A stretch of 6,075 nt of DNA from Parvibaculum sp. (GTDB lineage: Bacteria; Pseudomonadota; Alphaproteobacteria; Parvibaculales; Parvibaculaceae). Position 1 is the first letter of the stretch. Each line of letters opens with the position of its first letter. Under the pieces are notes generated by a model. That model was given only the letters and a program-made list of their open reading frames with translations. It was not told the DNA's origin and did not search any database. Positions 1 through 4,332 of this stretch are shown here, piece by piece. The translations under genes and the position numbers were made by a program. The stretch lies in contig JAGUWA010000438.1 of assembly GCA_020062605.1 (NCBI GenBank), forward strand, positions 1-6,075, given 5' to 3'.

Positions 1-1
1 C

Positions 2-529
2 GAGCAGGTGGCCGAAGCGCTCGGCAACGCAATCGGCCTGCCGACGTTCCGTCCCTATTATTCGTCCGACCTGATCGGTGCGGAAATCGGCGGCGCGGTG
101 AAGAACGTGCTCGCGATCGCCTGCGGCATCGTGGAGGGAAAGAAGTTTGGCGACAGCGCGCGTGCGGCGCTCACCACACGCGGCTTCGCGGAACTGGCAA
201 GGCTCGGAATCGCCATGGGTGCGCACATGGAAACGCTCGCCGGCCTCTCCGGTCTCGGCGATCTCATCCTTACCTGCAACTCGCCGAAGTCGCGCAACAT
301 GTCTCTCGGCATCGCGCTCGGAGAGGGAAAGACGCTCGAGGAGGTAATGGGCGCGCGCAACTCGGTGAGCGAAGGCGTGCACTCCGCAACCGCTGTCGTT
401 GCACTCGCGCAAAAATACGATATTGAAATGCCGATCGCCGAAGCGGTTGCCGAGATCGTAACGGCGAAGGCGACGGTCGACGGTGTGATCGCCGCGCTTC
501 TCGCCCGTCCCTTCCGCGCCGAAAACTGA
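2..529 (+). CDS. gpsA: Glycerol-3-phosphate dehydrogenase [NAD(P)+], C-terminal half (partial)
   Basis: GpsA reduces dihydroxyacetone phosphate to sn-glycerol 3-phosphate with NAD(P)H in the cytoplasm, feeding phospholipid synthesis. The window opens inside the gene: the frame is open from base 2 and gives 175 residues before TGA, about half of the usual ~330. What is visible is the end of the Rossmann region and the helical substrate-binding domain. The block EIGGAVKNVLAIACGI carries the Lys (codon at 101-103) expected to be catalytic. It is followed by the family signatures ALTTRGFAELARLG, LSGLGDLILTC and SRN, the last expected to contact substrate phosphate and nucleotide. The end matches the family, with a helical tail finishing RPFRAEN. 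The gene leads a close-packed run: the next start lies 21 bases after its stop. The 5' half, promoter and upstream neighbour are outside the window. Identification is certain at family level. Confidence 0.97.
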   Translation, partial: EQVAEALGNAIGLPTFRPYYSSDLIGAEIGGAVKNVLAIACGIVEGKKFGDSARAALTTRGFAELARLGIAMGAHMETLAGLSGLGDLILTCNSPKSRNMSLGIALGEGKTLEEVMGARNSVSEGVHSATAVVALAQKYDIEMPIAEAVAEIVTAKATVDGVIAALLARPFRAEN

Positions 530-550
530 CGCCAGAAACGGAAACACCGA

Positions 551-835
551 ATGCTCTTCTGCCTCATCTGCACCGACAAACCGGATGCGCTGGACCTTCG
601 CCTCGCCAATCGCGACGCGCATCTGAAATACTGGAAGGAAACGGGCCGCCTCAAGATCGCAGGGCCTTTCACGAATGACGATCAGAGCGTGATGAACGGC
701 TCGCTCATCGTGATCGAAGCCGCGGACAAGGCCGAAGCGGAGAAGCTCGCCGCAAGCGATCCCTACAAGACGGCCGGCCTTTTTCAGAGCACGGAGATCC
801 GCGCCTGGAAGTGGGTTCTCGGCGCACCGGAATAA
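551..835 (+). CDS. YciI family protein (YCII-related domain)
   Basis: A 94-residue single-domain protein of the YciI family, which has a ferredoxin-like (dimeric alpha/beta barrel) fold. Visible are the N-terminal strand MLFCLICTDKP, the segment RDAHLKYWKETGRLKIAGPF with His24, a central strand SLIVIEA, and SDPYKTAGLF with Asp70. His24 and Asp70 match the conserved His-Asp pair proposed as the active site of this family (described for HI0828). The reaction in this organism is unknown; relatives have been linked to dehalogenase or hydrolase chemistry or to small accessory roles, so no specific activity is assigned. The length is normal. It starts 21 bases after gpsA and its stop is 16 bases before the next ATG, which indicates one transcript. 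The site before the ATG (cggaaacacc) is only a weak Shine-Dalgarno match, so expression may depend on translation of gpsA. Confidence 0.9.
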   Translation: MLFCLICTDKPDALDLRLANRDAHLKYWKETGRLKIAGPFTNDDQSVMNGSLIVIEAADKAEAEKLAASDPYKTAGLFQSTEIRAWKWVLGAPE

Positions 836-851
836 GGCGGAGACAAACGCG

Positions 852-1277
852 ATGGCCTACTGGCTTTTCAAATCCGAGCCCTCGACCTGGTCATGGGACG
901 ACCAGAAGAAGAAGGGCGCGAAGGGCGAACCATGGAACGGCGTTCGCAACTACCAGGCGAACAACAACATGAAGGCCATGAAAAAGGGCGACCTCGGCTT
1001 CTTCTACCATTCGGTGGACGAGAAGCGGATCGTCGGTATCGTGCGCGTGATCGGCGAACACCGCCCCGACCCGACCGACGAGAAGGGAAAGTTCGGTCTC
1101 GTCGTGATCGAAGCGGTCGAGGACATGCCGAAACCCGTGACGCTGGACGATGTGAAGAAGGAACCCGCGCTTCACGAAATGGTGCTCGCCAACAATTCGC
1201 GCCTCTCCGTGCAGCCCGTGCGCGAGGACGAATGGAAACTCGTCTGCAAGATGGGCGGGCTGAAGAAGGGGCCGTGA
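852..1277 (+). CDS. EVE domain-containing protein (THYN1-like)
   Basis: A 141-residue protein made entirely of one EVE domain. This fold is related to PUA and YTH domains and is thought to read modified bases in DNA or RNA; human THYN1 is the best-known relative. The hallmark blocks are present: YWLFKSEPSTWSWDDQ at residues 3-18, PWNGVRNYQANNNMKAMKKGDLGFFYHS at 27-54, IVGIVRV around 60-66, and the C-terminal LSVQPVREDEWKLVCKMGG. The aromatic and Asn/Ser residues of the first two blocks form the usual pocket. A site with GGAG at 839-842, nine bases from the ATG, supports the start. The gene sits between the YciI gene and a Rieske gene, and its stop is fused to the Rieske start (GTGA). A gpsA-YciI-EVE order is, from memory, common in alphaproteobacteria. 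The ligand and cellular role are not known. Confidence 0.93.
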   Translation: MAYWLFKSEPSTWSWDDQKKKGAKGEPWNGVRNYQANNNMKAMKKGDLGFFYHSVDEKRIVGIVRVIGEHRPDPTDEKGKFGLVVIEAVEDMPKPVTLDDVKKEPALHEMVLANNSRLSVQPVREDEWKLVCKMGGLKKGP

Positions 1278-1648
1278 GGAAACGCGGCGATCCACTTCCG
1301 GGCACGGCACTGTGCGCACTCGACGATATCGACGATCCGGGCGCGAAGGGACTGACGCTCGGAGAGGGTGCCTCTCAACTTAATATATTCCTTGTACGGA
1401 AGGATAGCGCCGTCTACGCCTATCTCAATCTCTGCCCGCATGCCGCGACGCGGCTCGACAACTGGCCGGACAGGTTTCTCACGCAGGACGAGCGTCATAT
1501 TCTCTGCGGCAACCACGCGGCGCTTTTCCGCATCGAGGATGGGCTCTGCACAAGCGGACCCTGCGCGGGAAAGAGCCTCGAGCGCGTGCCTGTCGAGGTG
1601 CGGGACGGCATGGTACGGATCGCAGGAAACCGCCCGGAGCGGGGATAA
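1274..1648 (+). CDS. Rieske (2Fe-2S) domain protein
   Basis: A 124-residue stand-alone Rieske protein, probably a small electron carrier or redox accessory protein in the cytoplasm. No signal peptide or membrane segment is visible. Cluster ligands are recognisable: Cys54-Pro-His56 and Cys78-Gly-Asn-His81, followed by HAALF, LCTSGPCAG and LERVPVEV, the typical end of the fold. The two ligand pairs are 21 residues apart, longer than the 15-17 of most ferredoxin-type Rieske domains. The extra stretch WPDRFLTQDERHI appears to be a feature of this subfamily. I chose the GTG at 1274 because it overlaps the EVE stop as GTGA, an AAGGGG site lies just before it, and the length fits one domain. The frame is open further upstream, but that part is a shadow of the EVE gene. 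The overlap implies translational coupling. The redox partner is unknown. Confidence 0.88.
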   Translation: MRKRGDPLPGTALCALDDIDDPGAKGLTLGEGASQLNIFLVRKDSAVYAYLNLCPHAATRLDNWPDRFLTQDERHILCGNHAALFRIEDGLCTSGPCAGKSLERVPVEVRDGMVRIAGNRPERG

Positions 1649-1658
1649 ACAGCCGCGA

Positions 1659-1690
1659 CTGTCATCGAAATGTCATCGAAATGTCACGAA
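1659..1690 (+). promoter_or_regulatory. PHO box-like triple direct repeat (candidate PhoB site)
   Basis: Three copies of TGTCAtcgaaa stand in direct order with an exact 11-bp period: 1660-1670, 1671-1681 and 1682-1690, the last as TGTCAcgaa. The first is preceded by C, giving CTGTCAT. PhoB/PhoP-type regulators bind CTGTCAT-like heptamers repeated every 11 bp, and alphaproteobacterial sites have this form. The direction implies control of something to the right. However, the next 450 bases hold no intact gene and no clear -10 follows, so the site may be a remnant, may serve the MazG-like gene or a small RNA, or may be chance. Confidence 0.5.
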
Positions 1691-1874
1691 TGGATTTCGC
1701 GCGCCTCGATGAGACGGAACGAGAGACGTCGCGGTCTTCCTGCTCATCTCTCTCACGGTCTCTTCCGGTTGCGATATGCGCCTTGTCCCCGGACGGGGAA
1801 ATCTTCTCGGGACGACTTATTCTCGCTGTGGCGCGAGAGAGACAGGGTTATCCCCTCTGTGGCACGCGGGGTGA

Positions 1875-1892
1875 TCCCGGCTTTCGCCGGGA
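1875..1892. repeat. Short intergenic palindrome (TCCCGGC-TTTC-GCCGGGA)
   Basis: A perfect 7-bp stem with a four-base loop. The surrounding gtgATCCCGGCTTTCGCCGGGA is the kind of unit found in many copies between genes in alphaproteobacteria. There is no T-run after it, so it is not a classical intrinsic terminator in either direction. A smaller five-pair palindrome (TCCCC-GGAC-GGGGA) lies at 1786-1799. Confidence 0.6.
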
Positions 1893-1927
1893 CAAGCGGC
1901 GAGAAAAGTAATCCCCGTCTTTTCTGT

Positions 1928-2055
1928 CGTCATTGCGAGGTCCGAAGGACCGAAGCAATCCAGGGCCGCTTGCTCCGCACCTGCCGCCCCTGGATTGCTT
2001 CGCGGAGCTTGTCCTCGGGATCGTCAAAGGCGATACCCGTGGGCTCGCAATGACG
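1928..2055. repeat. 128-bp long-inverted-repeat element with CGTCATTGCGAG ends
   Basis: The ends CGTCATTGCGAG (1928-1939) and CTCGCAATGACG (2044-2055) are perfect inverted copies. An inner arm CGAAGCAATCCAGGG (1951-1965) pairs perfectly with 1988-2002, leaving a 22-base loop. A third, bulged hairpin (CGGGATCG with CGATACCCG) lies at 2016-2039. The GTCATTGCGAG...GAAGCAATCC pattern is a widespread intergenic repeat; it encodes no protein and is probably non-autonomous. If transcribed it would fold into a strong branched structure. Confidence 0.85.
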
Positions 2056-2089
2056 TGGAGAGGGAGCGGGTGGTCCAGATGTCAACGTG

Positions 2090-2108
2090 CTGTATAAGAC
2101 GTATACAG
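2090..2108. promoter_or_regulatory. 19-bp palindrome CTGTATA-N5-TATACAG upstream of the MazG-like gene
   Basis: A perfect 7-bp inverted repeat (2090-2096 and 2102-2108) with a five-base centre, ending 19 bases before the ATG at 2128. Its position and symmetry suit an operator for a dimeric repressor. TATAAG at 2093-2098 preceded by TGCTG could also serve as an extended -10, though no good -35 is visible. It is not a LexA box: CTGT and ACAG are 11 bases apart and not 8. The regulator is unknown. Confidence 0.4.
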
Positions 2109-2127
2109 AAGAAAGAAGAGGAAGCTC

Positions 2128-2433
2128 ATGACAAGCTGGCGCGAAACGCAATCGACCATCGCGAAATGAGGCGAGGAGACATTCGGCCCGGTGAGCGATC
2201 CCGTTGCGCTGGCGAAGCGTGCAGGCATCGAGATGGACGAGCTCATCGAGGCGCTGGAGAAGGGCGATGTCGAAGAGGCCGCCTGCGAAACGGCCGACGT
2301 TCTCATTCTTCTCAACCGGCTCGGCACCACGCTCGGCTTCGAGCTCGCCGACGCCGTCGATGCCAAGATGAAAGTAAACCGCGCCCGCCAATGGATTCCA
2401 GCCGGCGACGGAACGGGCAGGCATCGGGACTAG
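2128..2433 (+). pseudogene. MazG-like NTP pyrophosphohydrolase, interrupted by in-frame TGA at codon 14
   Basis: MazG-like proteins are all-alpha NTP pyrophosphohydrolases that cleave (d)NTPs to NMP and pyrophosphate. The natural start is ATG 2128, with GAGGA at 2118-2122 as ribosome site. It encodes MTSWRETQSTIAK, then TGA (2167-2169), then in the same frame GEETFGPV and the rest of the domain. The family usually has Trp at the stop position, so TGG to TGA is the simplest cause. Beyond the stop, an 80-residue frame from GTG 2191 to TAG 2433 remains open. It carries the complete ExxE(15)ExxD metal-binding motif (Glu14, Glu17, Glu33 and Asp36 counted from that GTG) and ends KMKVNRARQWIPAGDGTGRHRD. 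Reinitiation at GTG 2191, with GAGGAG 12 bases before it, could yield a shortened protein lacking about 21 residues. A recent mutation, a sequencing error or stop readthrough would all fit. The stop shares CTAG with the convergent small ORF. Confidence 0.75.
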
Positions 2434-2573
2434 CAGGCGGACGCATTCCTCGCGAGTCGCTCATAAAGCGCCGCATTTTTCCGGAGGCTTTCGCGGAAGC
2501 ATTCCAGAACTTCCGGCCTGTATCCCGAGCAACGGGCAAAGCCCCTCTTTGTACTGATGGTTTTCTCTCTCAT
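2430..2573 (-). CDS. Small hypothetical protein (47 aa) coupled to doc
   Basis: A short frame that starts with an ATG overlapping the doc stop codon (ATGA at 2573-2570) and ends in TAG at 2432-2430. The product begins MREKTISTKRGFARCSGYRP and continues into a likely amphipathic helix, EVLECFRESLRKNAALYERLAR, at residues 21-42. I do not recognise a family. The start overlap suggests translation coupled to the toxin and membership of the same operon. The charged helix ending LYERLAR resembles in pattern the C-terminal helix of the AbrB-type antitoxin of this locus (DVLKALAK). That may be coincidence, or may indicate a second toxin-binding peptide. It has no class I Fic-antitoxin inhibitory motif ([ST]xxx[DE]G). 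It may be a real third gene or a chance frame; the overlap and the helix pattern favour a real gene slightly. Confidence 0.5.
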   Translation of the reverse strand: MREKTISTKRGFARCSGYRPEVLECFRESLRKNAALYERLARNASAC

Positions 2574-2971
2574 TTCGCAATCGTCCTGCTGTACCGCCTG
2601 AACCAGGCAGAAAGCTCCATTTCTTCCACCTCGCCCTCGGCCAGACGAATAAAGGTTTCGTACTTTTCGGTGGCGCTTGCTTCGAGCCGGTATCCGTTCA
2701 GGCGAAGGAAGGTCAGCGTTGCGACATAGGCAGTGCGCTTGTTTCCATCGACGAAGGGGTGGTTGGCCGCGATGCCATAGGCGTAGGCCGCAGCCAGATC
2801 GAAGAGATCGGGCTCTTCACAGGCGAACTTGTTGAGAGGCCTGTTGAGAGCGGAATCGAGAAGCCCTTCGTCACGCAGGCCCTCGCCGCCACCGTGCTCC
2901 GCCAGTTGGCGTGAATGGAAAGCGAGAACGGCGTTGCGAAGCAGCCAAACGGGTTCGGGGCGATCAGCCAT
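2570..2971 (-). CDS. doc: Death-on-curing (Doc) family toxin
   Basis: A 133-residue toxin of the Doc branch of the Fic fold. In phage P1, Doc phosphorylates elongation factor Tu and stops translation. The active-site loop HPFVDGNKRTA lies at residues 71-81: His71, Phe73, Asp75, Asn77, Lys78 and Arg79 match HxFxDxNKR, with the Lys in place of the second Gly of AMP-transferring Fic enzymes. Upstream are the GLRDEGLLDSALNRP segment (residues 31-45) and the helix DLAAAYAYGIAAN, both typical of Doc; the C-terminal EVEEMELSAWFRRY is also usual. The full length is present and the active site is intact, so it is probably functional. It starts six bases after the antitoxin stop, standard for a toxin-antitoxin operon, and its stop overlaps the start of a 47-codon ORF. 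The antitoxin is AbrB-like and not Phd-like, a pairing that occurs in proteobacteria. Confidence 0.93.
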   Translation of the reverse strand: MADRPEPVWLLRNAVLAFHSRQLAEHGGGEGLRDEGLLDSALNRPLNKFACEEPDLFDLAAAYAYGIAANHPFVDGNKRTAYVATLTFLRLNGYRLEASATEKYETFIRLAEGEVEEMELSAWFRRYSRTIAK

Positions 2972-2977
2972 GCCCCG

Positions 2978-3202
2978 TTACTTCGCAAGCGCCTTCAGCA
3001 CATCCCGGTCTTCACGCATGACGGCTTCGGCGGCTTCAAGCTGCTCCGCCATTGCCGGATCATAAGGCGTCAGCATGTAGCCATCCGGGGTCTCGATGAG
3101 AAAGAGATTGTCGCCCTTGGATGCATGCAAACGCTCGAGCACCGCCTTGGGCAGGGCGACGCCGACAGAATTGCCGATCTGTGTAAGCTTGAGCGAAATC
3201 AT
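2978..3202 (-). CDS. AbrB/MazE-type antitoxin (SpoVT-AbrB DNA-binding domain)
   Basis: A 74-residue antitoxin. The N-terminal swapped-hairpin DNA-binding domain reads LKLTQIGNSVGVALPKAVLERL (residues 4-25), with the family core IGNSVGV.LPK, followed by GDNLFLIETPDGYMLTPYDP. The C-terminal helix AEQLEAAEAVMREDRDVLKALAK should wrap and block the toxin. I chose ATG 3202, which has GGAG eight to ten bases upstream; an in-frame TTG two codons earlier (3208) is too close to that site. It should neutralise the Doc protein encoded six bases downstream and, with it, repress its own promoter. The palindrome at 3237-3262 fits as operator. The gene is 81 bases downstream of the creatininase-family gene on the same strand and has its own promoter-like sequence, so it is probably a separate unit. 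Confidence 0.9.
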   Translation of the reverse strand: MISLKLTQIGNSVGVALPKAVLERLHASKGDNLFLIETPDGYMLTPYDPAMAEQLEAAEAVMREDRDVLKALAK

Positions 3203-3236
3203 GGCCAAGGTCTCCGGCTGTCAAAGAGGACTGACG

Positions 3237-3266
3237 AACGTTATAACGAACGTATTAACGTTTCAA
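3237..3266 (-). promoter_or_regulatory. Toxin-antitoxin promoter with overlapping operator palindrome
   Basis: Between the creatininase stop and the antitoxin start lies an AT-rich island in GC-rich DNA. On the minus strand TTGAAA (3266-3261) and TATAAC (3245-3240) form a -35/-10 pair with a 15-base spacer, slightly short. A 26-bp imperfect palindrome (3237-3262, AACGTTA arms, 20 of 26 positions symmetric, built of repeated AACGT-like units) covers the -10 and spacer. This fits autorepression by the antitoxin or the antitoxin-toxin complex. A start near 3233 would give a leader of about 30 bases. Confidence 0.55.
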
Positions 3267-3283
3267 GCCCCTTGGCTAACCCC

Positions 3284-4030
3284 TTACGCCGCCTCGAATT
3301 TCCGGAAATCCTCAATCAGCCCCTCGACCGAAAGCGCGATAAGCTGCCCGCCATCCTTCGGGTCGGCGAGCGAGGGGTCGGAACCGATGCGCCCGTCCGG
3401 GAAGGCGGCACGGTAGCTTTCCGCATCCGTGTAGCGGCCCCAGGGCGCGACCTTCGGCTCCATGCTGGCCTCCTTGATCGCGTGCGGATGGAGGAACTGC
3501 GTGACGGCGATTTCAGACGGCGTCGCATGGACGCCATGCGCCGAACCGTAGCGCTTCTGGCAGTACTCCATGACGGGCTTGAAGTCCCACCAGTTCGCAC
3601 GGCGGCACTTCACCGGGCCGCGATTGGAGGCCGGCCCGCCAAGCGAGCGGTCTGCATAGATTTCCGAAAAGGCCGCATCGATGGTCGCGACATTGCCGCC
3701 ATGCCCGTTGAAGAAATAGATGCGTTCGAAGCCATGCCGCGCGAGCGAGGAAACCCAGTCGTGGATGGCGGCGATCATGGTGGAAGGGCGAAGCGTCATC
3801 GTGCCGGGAAAGCCCAGGTGATGCTGCGCGATCCCGACATTGAAGGTGGGACCGACGAGAAAGCCGGCTTCCGCGCCCGCGCGATGCGCGATGGCTTCGG
3901 GGCAAATGGCATCGGTGCCGATGAGGCCTGAAGGCCCGTGCTGCTCCGTCGAACCGATGGGGATCACGATCCCCTTCGACTTTTCCAGATAGGCCTCGAT
4001 TTCGGGCCAGCTCGAATGATGCAGCAGCAT
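3284..4030 (-). CDS. Creatininase/MftE-family metal-dependent amidohydrolase
   Basis: A 248-residue cytoplasmic enzyme of the creatininase family, which holds metal-dependent amide hydrolases such as creatininase, the riboflavin-pathway enzyme ArfB and the mycofactocin peptidase MftE. Metal-site blocks are intact: GSTEQHGP (Glu29, His31), GTDAICPEA (Asp40), NVGIAQHHLGFPGTMTLRP (64-82) and FFNGHGGN (His110). ATPSEIAVTQ supplies Glu173, which aligns with a second conserved acid of the family. The substrate cannot be told; no creatine, riboflavin or mycofactocin genes lie nearby. I chose ATG 4030 because the family starts about 20 residues before the PIGSTEQHG strand. The longer frame to 4198 is translated intergenic repeat. 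No Shine-Dalgarno is visible before the ATG. It faces away from the DUF1330 gene across a repeat-filled gap. Confidence 0.9.
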   Translation of the reverse strand: MLLHHSSWPEIEAYLEKSKGIVIPIGSTEQHGPSGLIGTDAICPEAIAHRAGAEAGFLVGPTFNVGIAQHHLGFPGTMTLRPSTMIAAIHDWVSSLARHGFERIYFFNGHGGNVATIDAAFSEIYADRSLGGPASNRGPVKCRRANWWDFKPVMEYCQKRYGSAHGVHATPSEIAVTQFLHPHAIKEASMEPKVAPWGRYTDAESYRAAFPDGRIGSDPSLADPKDGGQLIALSVEGLIEDFRKFEAA

Positions 4031-4076
4031 GGGGGGAGCATAGAGGAGGTGGCGGAGAATGTGGAATCGGGGGGTG

Positions 4077-4242
4077 TTCCCACCCTCCCCCTGTGGGAGG
4101 GTCAAAATTTGCGAGCGCAGCGAAGAAAATTTTGGGGAGGGGTAAGCGGGAAACACAGGAAGCGCGCCATATGCCGGGAACGGAGTCCCCCTCCCCAAAC
4201 GGCTTCCAGCCGTTTGACCCTCCCACAGGGGGAGGGTGGGAA
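4077..4242. repeat. Paired inverted copies of a GC-rich intergenic repeat, perfect 30-bp arms
   Basis: Positions 4077-4106 and 4213-4242 are exact reverse complements. Each arm itself contains a hairpin, ACCCTCCC-N5-GGGAGGGT (4082-4102 and 4217-4237). Just inside are GGGGAGGGG (4134-4142) and its partner CCCCTCCCC (4188-4196). The left copy has a core AAAATTT...AAAATTTT (4104-4134); the right copy has instead the hairpin AAACGGCT-TCC-AGCCGTTT (4197-4215). These are two variants of one dispersed repeat placed tail to tail, leaving about 45 bases between them. The element fills most of the 302-base gene-free divergent gap. No transposase is present. The remaining 46 and 90 bases next to the two genes show no clear promoter. 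Confidence 0.85.
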
Positions 4243-4332
4243 GGGAGATGCAAAACCTTCTGCGAAATGAGCGGCTTCATCAGGCATCTCGCCTCCAGCA
4301 GCATGGAACAGCGAAACACCGAGGGAGCACCC

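Larger units (their letters stand above)
1649..2127. other. Gene-free interval with regulatory-like repeats and palindromes
   Basis: This 479-base stretch has no frame that looks like a protein. Its open frames translate into low-complexity Arg/Ser-rich sequence and into phrases typical of intergenic palindromic repeats (for example HCEVRRTEAIQ). It contains, in order: a triple 11-bp direct repeat resembling a PHO box, a small GC hairpin at 1786-1799, a second hairpin at 1875-1892, a 128-bp long inverted repeat, and a 19-bp palindrome just before the MazG-like gene. No tRNA or recognisable RNA gene was seen. A small RNA driven from the PHO-like site cannot be excluded. Confidence 0.6.

Noticed and set aside
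1875..1892. Intrinsic terminator for the gpsA-Rieske operon
   Set aside because: No T-run follows the stem on either strand, it is over 200 bases after the last gene, and it matches an intergenic repeat.
1670..2053. Plus-strand open frame of 127 codons and a second one at 1681-1911
   Set aside because: Translations are Arg/Ser-rich with no domain. Their second halves are the translated long inverted repeat and hairpin, and no good ribosome site is present.
2090..2108. LexA/SOS box reading of the CTGTATA palindrome
   Set aside because: CTGT and ACAG are 11 bases apart instead of the 8 of the gammaproteobacterial box, and alphaproteobacterial LexA uses GTTC-N7-GTTC.
3203..3208. TTG start at 3208 for the antitoxin
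   Set aside because: The GGAG site is too close to the TTG and well spaced from ATG 3202.
2915..3931. 338-codon plus-strand open frame
   Set aside because: It lies antisense to the antitoxin and creatininase-family genes, which show clear family motifs; it is a GC-rich shadow without recognisable domains.
4031..4198. 56-residue N-terminal extension of the creatininase-family protein
   Set aside because: It translates the intergenic repeat (ILTLPQGEGG phrase), is not part of the family fold, and ATG 4030 fits the normal N-terminus.
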